DNA of 64,000 nt from Rhodococcus jostii RHA1 (GCF_000014565.1 NC_008268.1:3286001-3350000), one strand, 5' to 3'. Positions 7,989-17,420 are shown, counted from the stretch's first letter. Made by a program: numbers and translations. The notes: a model not told the origin generated them from the sequence alone.

Positions 7989-9227
7989 ATGCGCGGAACG
8001 TTCCCTGAGTGGTATTCGCCCGACGACTCAACGCTCAAGACCGTTGTGGCCGGGGGTGTCATCGCCCTCGATGCGAATATTCTTCATCATCTCTACCGAC
8101 TCGGCGGACAGCAACGCGACAAGGTGCTCAGCGTGCTAACCCATGACGAAGTCCGGTCACGGTTATGGCTGCCATATCAGGCAGGGTTGGAATACCACCG
8201 AAACCGGCTGAAATCTGCCTACGACCAGAGCGAGGTTTACAAGAAGCTCAACAAGGAGATCGCCAAGCACAAAGGGCAGATTCGAACGCTGATCGAGGGT
8301 CAGATATCCGATCCAGATGTGCGTTCGACCGCACTCGCAACGCTCGGCGAGGCGTTTACGACACTCTCCAACCGACTCACCGAACTCGGCAGCGAACACG
8401 TGATTGACTACCAAGAGGTCCGGCAGTCCGATCCGGTCCGCAACACACTCGACAACATCTTCCGCGACGAAGGGCAGATCGGCACGGAACCCACATCTGA
8501 AACTTTGGCCGCTCGGATCAACGACGCGACGAAGCGCTACCAGAAGAAGATTCCACCTGGCTACATGGATGCGTCCGGACCTGGAAAGAAGGACAACCCC
8601 GAGGGCGACTTCCTCATATGGGGCGAGCTTCTCGACCACGCCGAAACTGACAACCGCCCATTGCTGTTCGTGACCAACGACGAGAAGGAGGATTGGTACG
8701 CGCTCGACGCAGCCGGCCAGATCGTCGGCCCTCGGCCCGAACTTCTCGTAGAGATGCGCCAGCGCTCCGCGCATCCGTACCACCAAACAACCTTGACCGG
8801 GTTTCTGCGCCTGGCAAAGAAGTACCTCAACGTCCAGGTCGATGACGCCACGATCGACAGAGTGGACGCGACAATCGAAGTTCCCTCAATCCGCGTAGAA
8901 GCAAAATTCAGTGCCACAGGGAAACTTGAGTCGGTTGTTCAAGTTGACGGCGACGGCATACCGCAGCCGAATCTCTCGTCGCCACCGCCCGCTGCTGTCG
9001 TTCACGGAATGCTCACCGATGTGTTGCAGAAGTTAGAGCCGGGGACGCGGGCCTACGAGGAGATTTCGTCCAAAGTACGCAGTATTGAACTGGGCACGTT
9101 ACCGGACACCCCTGACATGCAGCTGACCTGGGAGCTGATCCGCTACGTCGCGACACACTCGACTCCAGTGACTGAGGAGCTTGATCAGATCATTGATGTC
9201 GCTGGGTCGGCGAGGCGTCCTGATTAG
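7989..9227 (+). CDS. PIN-like (PIN_8/DUF4935-type) domain protein
   Basis: The 412-residue protein has the three acidic PIN motifs in order: VIALDANILHHLYR near residue 20, PEGDFLIWGELLDHA near residue 205, and LLFVTNDEKEDWY near residue 225. This is the PIN_8/DUF4935 arrangement, a Mg-dependent RNase fold, and several members occur in phage-defence or abortive-infection loci. A helical region (50-170) separates the first two motifs, and a C-terminal 150-residue part is of unknown fold. The gene is AT-richer than its neighbours, suggesting recent transfer. ATG 7989 is preferred over TTG 7977; neither has a strong ribosome site. Confidence 0.75.
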   Translation: MRGTFPEWYSPDDSTLKTVVAGGVIALDANILHHLYRLGGQQRDKVLSVLTHDEVRSRLWLPYQAGLEYHRNRLKSAYDQSEVYKKLNKEIAKHKGQIRTLIEGQISDPDVRSTALATLGEAFTTLSNRLTELGSEHVIDYQEVRQSDPVRNTLDNIFRDEGQIGTEPTSETLAARINDATKRYQKKIPPGYMDASGPGKKDNPEGDFLIWGELLDHAETDNRPLLFVTNDEKEDWYALDAAGQIVGPRPELLVEMRQRSAHPYHQTTLTGFLRLAKKYLNVQVDDATIDRVDATIEVPSIRVEAKFSATGKLESVVQVDGDGIPQPNLSSPPPAAVVHGMLTDVLQKLEPGTRAYEEISSKVRSIELGTLPDTPDMQLTWELIRYVATHSTPVTEELDQIIDVAGSARRPD

Positions 9228-9340
9228 GGATCGTCTACCGGGTAGTTGCCTCAGCAACGGAGCAGCATCTACCAATGGTTCGCCTTGTACTGACTCGGGG
9301 CTGGTAAGTGGACATTCGTGTGCGACCGACGAATCGATCC

Positions 9341-9919
9341 TTAACCGGTCACAGCGTGGGGGTCGGACCGATCGAGCGCTCGTCGCACCGACGACCTGCC
9401 GACGCCAACCGACTTGGCGATCGCATCCAAGCTTTTACCCTGTTCGCGCATGGTACGAGCGAGTTCGATTCGGTCGGTGTTCATGACGGTGGGTCGTCCG
9501 CCGTGTCGGCCTTGGCGTGCGGCGGCGTCGAGGCCTGCGCGGGTGCGTTCGATGATCATGCGGCGTTCCATCTGGGCGAGGGCGGCCATGATGTGGAACA
9601 GGAACTCTCCACCGGGGGTGGTGGTGTCGAACCCTTCGGTGAGGGACCGGAACTGGATACCGCGTTCGCCGAGGTTATGGACGGTTTCGATGACGTGTCG
9701 CATGGACCTGCCGAGACGGTCGAGTTTCCACACCACGAGCACGTCGCCGTCGTTGTCGCGCAGGTAGTTCAGGCATTTGTCGAGCTCGGGGCGGGCGGTC
9801 TTGGCGCCGGACTCGTAGTCGGTGAAGATCTTGATTGCGCCGGCCTCGCGAAGTGCGTGTTCTTGAAGTTCCGGGTTTTGCTCGAGGGTCGATACTCGTG
9901 CGTAGCCGATGATGCTCAC
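9341..9919 (-). CDS. Serine recombinase (resolvase/invertase), 192 aa
   Basis: This is a full-length, normal-sized resolvase: IIGYARVSTLEQN with catalytic Ser near residue 10, WKLDRLGRSMRHV near 65, AALAQMERRMIIERTRAGL, then a helix-turn-helix (KSLDAIAKSVGVGRSSVRRAL) at the C-terminus. It starts with GTG at 9919, overlapping the Fic stop (GTGA), so the two genes form a coupled pair read leftward. It has no C-terminal zinc-ribbon, unlike the copies at 4584 and 62859. Confidence 0.9.
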   Translation of the reverse strand: MSIIGYARVSTLEQNPELQEHALREAGAIKIFTDYESGAKTARPELDKCLNYLRDNDGDVLVVWKLDRLGRSMRHVIETVHNLGERGIQFRSLTEGFDTTTPGGEFLFHIMAALAQMERRMIIERTRAGLDAAARQGRHGGRPTVMNTDRIELARTMREQGKSLDAIAKSVGVGRSSVRRALDRSDPHAVTG

Positions 9920-10677
9920 AGTCTCGGTCCTTCCGGCCGCGATCCAGGATGGGACATGGTGTGGCTGGTCGTCATGGTGTGGCCGGTGTCCGGTGTCCAG
10001 TACGGCTGTTGCCAGCTCGATTCGTATTCCGGCAACTCACGATGTTCGGCAACGGCCGCCGGTGTCGGTTCGGGCTGATGATCGATGTCGGCCACTGTGT
10101 GTTGGGTCGACCACGTGTAGGGCTTGTCGAACCGGTTCTCCGCGTGCTCGATCATCGTGACCCAGTGCTCCTGCACGGTGGTCAGGGCGTCGCGGCTGGG
10201 CGCGGTGACCACGTCGACCGGGATGGAGTCTTTTTCGACGATCACCGGGCCGAGGATTTCGCCGAGGATCTTGCCCTGGTCGACGAACGAGAAGGTGCGT
10301 GCGGACTGCAAGGCGCCGACGTTGATTTCTCGCCAGTCGATCGCCCACCCGGCTTGGTGGGCGATCTGGTCGACGAACACCTTCTGCGTGCGGGAGTTTC
10401 CGTCGACGAAGGGGTGTAGCAAGGTCAGGTCGCCCCAGTACTCGGCGAGTGCGGTGGTGAACTCGGCTTGGTCGAGTCCGCGGAGGTAGTCGGCGGTCGC
10501 GAGGTTCGCGAAGTTCTCTGCGATGCCGGCCTCGATGGACTCCGGTGAATCGTGTTCGATGCCGGTGTTTCCTGCGAAGGAACGGACGGTGCGGATCTCG
10601 CCTGCCGACTCGTAGACGTCTTGGAGCAGGTAGTAGTGGATGTCTTGCAGATGGGTGAAGCCGAAGTCTCCGGCCAC
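9916..10677 (-). CDS. Fic-domain protein (probable AMP-transferase toxin), 5' end disrupted
   Basis: The core motif HPFVDGNSRTQKVF near residue 88 matches HPFxxGNxR, which binds ATP and places the AMP on a target hydroxyl. HLQDIHYYLLQDVYESAGEIRTV near the N-terminus is also typical. GTG 10677 is the first standard start, yet about 35 upstream codons in the same frame (to 10782) encode family-like sequence (DQFNLLGYTDPQLLAEVE) without a start codon before a stop. Removing one base near 10776 would join this to an ATG with GGCGGAGG just upstream, so the gene is probably frameshifted or truncated. No inhibitory (S/T)xxxE(G/N) motif was seen in the neighbouring small ORF. Confidence 0.75.
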   Translation of the reverse strand: MAGDFGFTHLQDIHYYLLQDVYESAGEIRTVRSFAGNTGIEHDSPESIEAGIAENFANLATADYLRGLDQAEFTTALAEYWGDLTLLHPFVDGNSRTQKVFVDQIAHQAGWAIDWREINVGALQSARTFSFVDQGKILGEILGPVIVEKDSIPVDVVTAPSRDALTTVQEHWVTMIEHAENRFDKPYTWSTQHTVADIDHQPEPTPAAVAEHRELPEYESSWQQPYWTPDTGHTMTTSHTMSHPGSRPEGPRL

Positions 10678-10807
10678 TGGTTCGATGGCGAGCTCTGCCA
10701 GCCGCCATGTGGTTGCGGCGGATTCGACCTCGGCGAGGAGCTGGGGATCGGTGTAGCCGAGGAGGTTGAACTGGTCAACCGATCATCCTCCGCCGGGATG
10801 GGTGTTG

Positions 10808-10942
10808 TCAGCGAGATGCGCGGGCCAGTCGGGGAATCTCCCCGGGTTCACCCAGGGACCGCTCAGTCACCTCACGCGCGAGGAGCCCGACGTCCGCGGC
10901 CCGGTCGAGTATGAGCTGGTCCGCCACCGGTCCCGAAGTCAT
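10808..10942 (-). CDS. Possible 44-aa protein upstream of fic
   Basis: ATG 10942 opens a short frame (MTSGPVADQLILDRAADVGL, then LAREVTERSLGEP) ending 26 bp before the disrupted fic start. The codon use looks coding and the position suits a small antitoxin, but the ribosome site is weak and no antitoxin motif is recognisable. Confidence 0.3.
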   Translation of the reverse strand: MTSGPVADQLILDRAADVGLLAREVTERSLGEPGEIPRLARASR

Positions 10943-11044
10943 CCTGGCCGTCCGTCGATCACGTCGCCGTCCGGGATCCGGGACGGACGGCCCGCACGGA
11001 TGCGTGATTGACGTGGCCGATCGTGACCGAGCACGATTTCTCCT

Positions 11045-11293
11045 ATGAATCCCACCGAAGAAGCCCGCCAGATCTCGCAGGTCATCGTTCGGCTGCTCAC
11101 GAAATTCCAGACGGCGTCGTACGCCACGGTCGAGGCCGCGGTGGAGGACGCCCTCGCCCACTACGCGGAAACCCGGCCCCGGGACCTGGTTCCGTTGCTC
11201 GTCGAACACACCGCAACGGCGACACTCGCCTCGTCACCCCGAACCTGCATTCCGGGCAGCAGCGACCTGCCGGAACACCTGCATGCCAGATAG
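11045..11293 (+). CDS. Three-helix-bundle dimerization domain protein, copy 1
   Basis: The 82-residue protein has the signature VEDALAHYAETRPRDLVPLL then VEHTA at residues 33-57, shared with the genes at 51957 and 42096-42417 (RDFVPLLVER). NCBI names this small actinobacterial family for a three-helix dimerization fold; its biochemical role is unknown. CACGAT at 11032-11037 lies 7 nt before the ATG, suggesting a leaderless transcript. Confidence 0.65.
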   Translation: MNPTEEARQISQVIVRLLTKFQTASYATVEAAVEDALAHYAETRPRDLVPLLVEHTATATLASSPRTCIPGSSDLPEHLHAR

Positions 11294-11479
11294 CAGGCGG
11301 CTGTTCGTTGGTGCCGGCTGAGGGGACTTCGCCGTCAGCGAACATCGCCTGCAACCACTGAAGGATCCGCCGCGCAGACTTGTTCGAGCGCCTCACATCA
11401 CCGCGCTTCGGGCACGGCACGCTTCTACGACCGCGGCCGAACACCGGCTGATCTGGGGGCGAGTGGTACTGCTGCGTCC

Positions 11480-12831
11480 TCAGGTGTGTGGGGACGCGGC
11501 CTGACGGTGCCAGGCCAGTTCGCGGAGCCGGACCCAGTCGACGGTGGGTTCGGCGGGGCGGACCCCCGGGCGGTCGCGGGGGACCCGGATCCGGAGGGCG
11601 CCGGGCTCGATGGTGCAGCGCACCGGGGTGGGCATCAGCAGGGATTCGCCGTCGACGCCGACCGGGGTCTGGCGTGTGCGGGCGTCGACAATCACCTCGG
11701 CGGTGGTGTGCTGGGTCAGGCCCCGGACGTTCGCGCGGCGCAGCAGCCCGACGGCCTGGTGGGCGCTGGCGACCGATACGGTCACGACGCCGAGGACGCC
11801 GCGGTCGAGCCGGTCCCGTCGGTTCAGGCCGGCGAGATCGCCGGTCCCGTAAAGGTTGTTGCTCACCAGCACTGTTGCGGGTTCCGCACGGTGACGTCCC
11901 CGATTTCTGCGACGAGTGAGGCACCAGCCTGTCCGGCGAGCAGGTCCGGGAGCATCCCGAGCACGGTCCCGGCCTTGTCGTCGCGGTAGGCGGGGCTGCG
12001 GACCACCTCTGCGTAGACCCCGAAGGAGGCGTTGTTGACGAACGGGCGGCCGTTGATCCGGCCGAGGTCGACGGCGAGCTCGACGCCGTCGCGCAGGGCG
12101 TCGAGACACCGGCTCGGGTCGGTGCGGTCGAGTCCGAGGTCCATCGCGAAGTGGTTGCGGGTACCGGCGCTGATCACCAGGAACGGCAGGTTGTTTTCTG
12201 CCGCGACCCCGGCGACGAGGGCCTGGGTCCCGTCGCCGCCGGCCACGCCGAGCAGGTCGGCTCCGGCCTCGACCGCATGCCGGGCCAGGTTGGTGACGTC
12301 GACGGTGCCGGGTCCTTCGAGCAGGACCACTTCGGCGCCGAGTTCCTCGGCCTTGCGCCGGAGGTCGAATTTCGCGACCTTGCCGCCACCGGAGTGCGGG
12401 TTCATGATCAGCACCGGATGCCGTACCGGTGGGGCGGGCACCTCGCGGACGGCGGTGTCCGAGATTCGTCCGCGCAGGGCGGCGCGGGCGCAGGGCACCG
12501 TGAGGAGCGCGAGAACGATGGAGGCGACGACCTCGGCGAGCAGGTGGGCGCGGATGAACAGGACCAGGACGACGATCGGTGACAGCATCGCGATGGTCAG
12601 TGAGATCCAGCGCAGCACACCGCGACTGGCGAGGAACCAGTACAGGGCGGCGACCAGGACGGTGACGCCGCCGATTCCGACGAGGAGGCTCCCGACGGTG
12701 CTGAGCAGTCCGGCGGAGATCAGCGGCACCGCCACCGCGAGGATCGCCAGGGCGAACGCCGCCCGCGCCCACCAGCGGCGGGCTCCGGTCGCGGTGTCGG
12801 GGGCGGCGGACCGGTGGTCGCTCATCGTCAT
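11480..12831 (-). pseudogene. Diacylglycerol/sphingosine kinase-like lipid kinase with a frameshift
   Basis: The first 320 residues (12831 to 11863) hold three or four N-terminal membrane segments, then the DAGK catalytic domain with VLIMNPHSGGGK and GVAGGDGTQALVAG, which binds ATP. The frame ends at NPQQCW. The family-like continuation VLVSNNLYGTGDL to ASPHT lies in another frame and ends at 11480. A single-base change near 11872-11876 explains this. DAGK proteins phosphorylate lipid hydroxyls at the membrane. The start overlaps the DUF2252 stop by 4 nt, so the two are co-translated. It may be real decay or a sequence error. Confidence 0.8.
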
Positions 12832-14258
12832 GTCCCCGGGTGTGCGGTGATCCGGCCGGCGTCGATCGCCTTCCGCAGCGCGGCGTGATCGCGTTCGTTC
12901 TGGTCGGCGTAGGTCTCGGCGAATGCGGTCAGCGCCTTGTCGAAGTCGTCGTCCGAACCGAGGTACCCGGCGATGGCGAACCGGTCACCGCCGCGGGCGT
13001 GCGCATACGCGAGGACCCGGGCACACAACCGCCCGTAGAGGGCCATGGCGTCGGGATTCATGGTCTCGACGACGGCGGAGCCCTTGCCGTCGCGGAGTTG
13101 GCGGACATAGAAGTCCCGGACCACGCCGTCGGCGTCGGGTCCGTGCTGCCAGCCGAGGAAGATGTCGCTCGCGGCCTGCATCAGCCGTTGCCCGGTCACG
13201 ACGCGTTCGCCGTGATTGGTGAAGGCCGGGCCGTCGACGTACTTTTGGAGGACCGACGGCCCGGCCTCTTTGGCCTGCAGGAACAACGGGTCGCCGCCGG
13301 GGCCGCGGAGCAGGACGATCCAGGCCCGGGTGCCGACACTGCCCACCCCGACGACCTTCCGTGCCGTTTGCACGTACTCGAATCGATCCAACAGGAGACG
13401 GCGGGCGGGTTGCAGGGTGTCGCGGTAGTCGCGTAGTCGCCGGATCATCTCCTGGTCGATGTGGTCGGCTTCGGTGCCGGTGAAGATCTCCTCGATCGGC
13501 ACGATCAGCGGCGGTGTGCTCACGATCCGCAGCTGTCCGTCCACCAGGGTGGTGAGTTTGGACAGTGCCTGCAGGCTGTCGCGGCCGCGGGATTTGTCGA
13601 TCGTCTTGCGGACCCGTTTGCGGGTCGAGGAGTCCAGGACGTCGCGGAGCTCGTCCAGCTCGGTCGCGGCGTCGATGTGGGAGTACCAGACCGCGAGCTC
13701 GCCGCGGTCGGCCTGGTAGGTCATGGTTTCGCGGTATTCGGCCGCGCAGGCCCGGGTGATCCGTTTGCGCTGTTTCCGGCTGAACCCGTTGACGCGCCCG
13801 GCGACGGCGAGACTCGCGACGAGTCGTTTGACGTCCCATTCGAACGGTCCGGGATAGGTTTCGTCGAAGTCGTTGACATCGAACGCGAGCTTGCGCTCGG
13901 GGGTGGCGAAGAGTCCGAAGTTGCTCAGGTGGGCGTCCCCGCACAATTGGGTGTGCAGGCCGGTGGCCGCGACGTGGGAGAGGTCGTCGGCCATCACCAG
14001 GGCGGCGCCGCGGTAGAACGCGAAAGGTGACTCGGCCATCCGCCCGTACCGGATGGGGACGAGGTCGGGGACCCGGGTGGTCGCCTGGGACTCGAGCAGG
14101 CCGACCGGGTCACGGCCTGGGGCCGGTGCGTGTTCGGCGATGGCGTCGAACGGGATCCGGCGCCGAACCGTGTCGCCGTGCTCGGTGCGGGCCGCCCGGG
14201 TCGGATGGTCGCCCGCACCGGCGGGTGAGGGATCGGGGAATGGGTCTCGTTCTGTCAT
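12828..14258 (-). CDS. DUF2252 domain-containing protein
   Basis: The 476-residue protein matches DUF2252, a kinase-like fold of unknown function common in actinobacteria. LCGDAHLSNFGLFATPERKL near residue 107, then DVNDFDETYPGPFEWDVKRL, resemble the aminoglycoside-phosphotransferase catalytic HGDxxxxN and metal-binding Asp. It ends over the start of the lipid-kinase-like gene, so the two form an operon. A phosphotransferase role is inference from the motif. Confidence 0.85.
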   Translation of the reverse strand: MTERDPFPDPSPAGAGDHPTRAARTEHGDTVRRRIPFDAIAEHAPAPGRDPVGLLESQATTRVPDLVPIRYGRMAESPFAFYRGAALVMADDLSHVAATGLHTQLCGDAHLSNFGLFATPERKLAFDVNDFDETYPGPFEWDVKRLVASLAVAGRVNGFSRKQRKRITRACAAEYRETMTYQADRGELAVWYSHIDAATELDELRDVLDSSTRKRVRKTIDKSRGRDSLQALSKLTTLVDGQLRIVSTPPLIVPIEEIFTGTEADHIDQEMIRRLRDYRDTLQPARRLLLDRFEYVQTARKVVGVGSVGTRAWIVLLRGPGGDPLFLQAKEAGPSVLQKYVDGPAFTNHGERVVTGQRLMQAASDIFLGWQHGPDADGVVRDFYVRQLRDGKGSAVVETMNPDAMALYGRLCARVLAYAHARGGDRFAIAGYLGSDDDFDKALTAFAETYADQNERDHAALRKAIDAGRITAHPGT

Positions 14259-14648
14259 GGCGTGGTCCCTCGGGTGGCCGTCGTCCGCGGATCAGGGGTG
14301 GTCGGGATGACCACGGCCCACATCGAACCGCCCCCACCATCTTGCGCGGCCGGCGCGCCCGCTGCTGGCAATCGGTGGTCTCGGACCTCGCCCTGCACGA
14401 GCTGCAAGCGATGAAGGACCTGCATCCGTTGCAGCGAGGCCTTCGTACCAGCCCGAGACCTTCATCGATCTCGATCTCGATCTCGACCCCGACCGCATCT
14501 TGCCCATCGATCGTGGCCGACTGTTCGGGCCCGGCGTCGCGCCATCATCCGCATCGATGCTGATCTCGAGGGCGTCCAGATGGCCGGGCGCCGGCGATCA
14601 GGACTGAGCCCCCTCCTCGAGCGCCCACCGCCGGGCGGCAGGTGGCCG
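14259..14648. other. 390-bp intergenic stretch, no gene seen
   Basis: It contains a short TCGATC microsatellite near 14466-14490 and otherwise unremarkable GC-rich sequence. No ORF here has family resemblance or a ribosome site. Confidence 0.5.
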
Positions 14649-15240
14649 TTATCGGTGGCTGCGGTCGGGGCCGATGAGGCTGGTGATGCCGCGCATGGCT
14701 GCCGGTGAGGGTTTGAAGTAGCGGCGTAGGTTCTCGGGTTTGCGGTGGCGGGACTTTGCCATTATCTCCACCAGGCTGGCACCGGCCTCGCCGAGATGCG
14801 TCAGGCCGGAATGCCGAAGTTCATGCAGATCCCAACCGGTGCCGGGCCCATTCGTCGCGGTGGCGGCATCCAACACGGCGCGGGCCTGGCCGTAGGACAG
14901 CCGTGCCAGCCCGGTGTCGGGGCAGATGTCCCGGTCGGCGGCGGCCTTGCCGGGGCCCGGTCGGCGGTGGGTGACGAACAGCGGTCCGCGGGTGCGGCCC
15001 TTGGTGAGGCGTGGCAGGAGCCGGGCGGTGCCCGCGTCCCAGTACACGAGCTCGTGCGCGTACTCGTGGTAGGTGGCACCGCGGCGGCGGGTGCGGGGCT
15101 TGGCGCCCTTGGACTTCACCGGGCAACACCGCCCGGCCAGATCGAGGTCCTCGATGTTGACCTGGAGCAGTTCCTCGGTGCGGGCGCAGGTTTCGTAGAG
15201 CATCCGCCACAGCGTCTTCTCCCGGATTACGAACGAATCT
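14649..15240 (-). pseudogene. Tyrosine recombinase (phage integrase), catalytic domain remnant
   Basis: The surviving part begins near [21 protein letters not shown], with the first catalytic Arg. It continues to [13 protein letters not shown] (the H-x-x-R box), then the third catalytic His in [13 protein letters not shown] and the nucleophile Tyr in RRYF. The catalytic domain therefore looks intact, but the N-terminal core-binding domain is missing, replaced at about 15228 by the Tn3 transposase fragment. It is a broken mobile-element gene. Confidence 0.75.
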
Positions 15241-15416
15241 GCTCCGCATCGATATTCAGCTGATCCGCCAGCCGGGCCACCGCCACCGGCGGCGCCGACG
15301 GTACCTTGTCCGGCACGAACCCCAGCCTCCAACACGCCGAAACCTCATCGGCAGACAAGCCGAGCACCAACCACCCCGGCCCGCAGCCCGAACCGAGAAA
15401 TCGACGCCGACCAGGC
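15227..15416 (-). pseudogene. Tn3-family transposase N-terminal (DUF4158) fragment
   Basis: The peptide [20 protein letters not shown] then [13 protein letters not shown] matches the DUF4158 start of actinobacterial Tn3 transposases. It then stops exactly where the integrase remnant begins. The preceding residues ([11 protein letters not shown]) look frameshifted. A Tn3-like terminal repeat lies just upstream at 15418-15462. Confidence 0.6.
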
Positions 15417-15417
15417 A

Positions 15418-15462
15418 CTACGTGAACTTCGTTGTTTTTTGCGCCATTACTACTGGAACCCC
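15418..15462 (-). repeat. Tn3-like terminal repeat, copy 2
   Basis: Read on the minus strand it starts GGGGTTCCAGTAG and ends in TTCACGTAG. It is the partner of 7839-7882, in the same orientation, and the adjacent Tn3 transposase fragment supports the identity. Confidence 0.5.
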
Positions 15463-15552
15463 GAGCAGGCCGACGCTCGCCCTGCACGCTCAGGTCGGCG
15501 GACACTGGACCTTGACACAATCGCGAGGCTTCACTCTTGCAAAGGAGCACCG

Positions 15553-15735
15553 ATGACTGACACCGCCGTCGACGCCGTGGCATCCGTCCAAGTGACCGAG
15601 TACTGGGTGGTCGAGGTGGACCGCCACGATGGGGCGTGTTGCTCATTCGGGCCGTTCTCCGCCGAGGCGGCCTGGGCCAGAATGGAACACCGGACCGCGC
15701 CCACCCGGTTCGCCGCCGTCGTAGGGAAGCGATGA
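15553..15735 (+). CDS. Small hypothetical protein (60 aa)
   Basis: The ATG at 15553 has AAAGGAG 8 nt upstream. The protein is soluble and mixed in charge (VTEYWVVEVDRHDGACCSFG, then PFSAEAAW), with no recognised family. Its stop overlaps the start of the next small gene (ATGA), so both are made together. Confidence 0.55.
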   Translation: MTDTAVDAVASVQVTEYWVVEVDRHDGACCSFGPFSAEAAWARMEHRTAPTRFAAVVGKR

Positions 15736-15923
15736 GGATCAAGAGCGGCGCCGTGGGCATGATCCGTCTCCCGGGCGACGCGGACAGGATAGAACGGATC
15801 CGGGGTCGGGGCGGGTCAAGGAAAGTGACGTTGTGTCACGTGATCCTGGTTGTTGCGGCAGCGCTGGCAATGTTGCTCGCATATGTAGTAATTGCGATGT
15901 CCTGGGCCTCGTACCGACGCTGA
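15732..15923 (+). CDS. Small single-span membrane protein (63 aa)
   Basis: It overlaps the upstream gene by ATGA. After a basic N-terminus (RIERIRGRGGSRK) there is one hydrophobic span, VILVVAAALAMLLAYVVIAM, near residues 38-57, then a short basic tail, suggesting N-in topology. No family was recognised. It is probably a two-gene unit with the 60-aa protein. Confidence 0.5.
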   Translation: MRIKSGAVGMIRLPGDADRIERIRGRGGSRKVTLCHVILVVAAALAMLLAYVVIAMSWASYRR

Positions 15924-16155
15924 AATCGTGCGTCTATTTGCCCCAGAATTCGAACGGCTGTCAGCGAAAACGGGCATTCACGCCGCCAGCGGCGGCGGCG
16001 GACGATGGCGTCGGCCGGGTGCGCACAAACCATGAGTGACCACGGACATCGAGACCCTGCACAGTCTGAATGCGAATTTCGCGTGCCAGAGCTCGCTTCC
16101 CCAGGTCCGTGCATGATGACAGCCGCGACCTACATGCCCGATTTTGGGCGGTTGC

Positions 16156-17412
16156 TCACTGAAGTTCGGTCAACAGTGCGGTGAGAGTCTGGTTCTCGGC
16201 CGCGGGGTCGGGTGTGCTCGCCCGCATGACTTTGAGGACGTTGTCGATCCGCCCGTCGAGGACGGTCCAGGCGGTGGCGTCCAGGGGGCGTAGGGTCGCC
16301 TCGTCGTCGTCCCACGCGGTTTCGAGGTCCTTGATCCGGGCGGTCGCGCCGGTCTGGTCGCCGGCCTGCACTTTCGCGAGCGTGTCCTGGGTGATGGTGC
16401 GGAATTTCGTGATCTCTGCCGCCGGAAAATGTGCTGTCACCTGCCCGGGGGTGAGTGTCGTGGTGACGGAGTCGGTGCCGGTTTCCTCCTCGCTCGCGAT
16501 GGTTTCGTGCGGCTGCCCGGCGGCCCAGATGAGCAGGGCGCCGGTGGCGACGCCGATGACGGCGTAGTACCCGAGCATGAGCCGCTCGCGGCCCGGTGTG
16601 GTGGTCACGGTCGCGGTGAAGGTCCGTTCGTGCTCTTCGATGACGTCGCTGTGGGTGAGGGTGAGGTACACGACGGTGGCGAGGATCGCGATGAGGAAGA
16701 CCACGCTGGTCAGCGCGGTACCCCAGCCGAGTCCGTGATCGGTGGACGGGGACGCGAGCCAGTCGCCGAGGTTCGCACCCAGCGGGCGAGTCAGGATGTA
16801 CGCCAGCCAGAAGGAGAGCACGGCGTTCGCGCCGAGTCGCCAGCCGATCGCGATCAAGACGATCAACCCGGCCGGCAGGAGCACCGAGATGCCGGGTCCC
16901 CAGCCGGTGAGCTCGAGTACCCAGTCACCGATTGCTGTGCCCAGGGCGAAGGTGACCAGTACGGCGAGCCAGTAGAACACCTCACGCGGGGTGGTGACGA
17001 TGCTGTGGATCGACAGGGTCCGCTCGCGGGCGAACCACACACCGAAGACGATGGCCAGGACCGCCGCGAAGGCGCTGGTGCTCACCGCGAGCGGGACGCC
17101 CAGGGAATCGGTGAGGATGTCGGTGTAGAGGGTGCCGGTCACGCTGAGCACGACGACCGCCAGCCAGTAGACGAACGGCACGTACCGGGTCAGGCGCAGC
17201 TGCCATCCCAGCACCGCGACGAGGACGACCGTGAAGATGAGCGCGGTGGTGTTCAGACCCAGTCCCAAGGTCATGTTGATCCAGTCGGCGAAGCTCTCAC
17301 CCACGGTCGTGCACAGGATCTTGATGACCCAGAACCACACCGTGATCTCGGGCACCTTGCTCAGCATCACGCGCCGGGTCGTGGCGGAAGCAGACTTCGT
17401 TGACTCGGTCAT
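16156..17412 (-). CDS. COG4705-type integral membrane protein with extra C-terminal domain
   Basis: The 418-residue protein starts with MLSKVPEITVWFWVIKILCT and repeats of about four helices (GESFADWINMTLGLG, GTAIGDWVLELTGWG, TRPLGANLGDWLA). These are the hallmark of COG4705 membrane proteins, also encoded at 33998. About 150 extra residues follow the last span, perhaps extracytoplasmic. The function is unknown. The start ATG lies 8 nt after a -10 hexamer that belongs to a TCTCAGC-type promoter, suggesting a near-leaderless mRNA. Confidence 0.75.
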   Translation of the reverse strand: MTESTKSASATTRRVMLSKVPEITVWFWVIKILCTTVGESFADWINMTLGLGLNTTALIFTVVLVAVLGWQLRLTRYVPFVYWLAVVVLSVTGTLYTDILTDSLGVPLAVSTSAFAAVLAIVFGVWFARERTLSIHSIVTTPREVFYWLAVLVTFALGTAIGDWVLELTGWGPGISVLLPAGLIVLIAIGWRLGANAVLSFWLAYILTRPLGANLGDWLASPSTDHGLGWGTALTSVVFLIAILATVVYLTLTHSDVIEEHERTFTATVTTTPGRERLMLGYYAVIGVATGALLIWAAGQPHETIASEEETGTDSVTTTLTPGQVTAHFPAAEITKFRTITQDTLAKVQAGDQTGATARIKDLETAWDDDEATLRPLDATAWTVLDGRIDNVLKVMRASTPDPAAENQTLTALLTELQ

Positions 17413-17420
17413 GACCCCTG

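Noticed and set aside
14466..14490. TCGATC short tandem repeats
   Set aside because: Short and isolated; no gene or known element associated.
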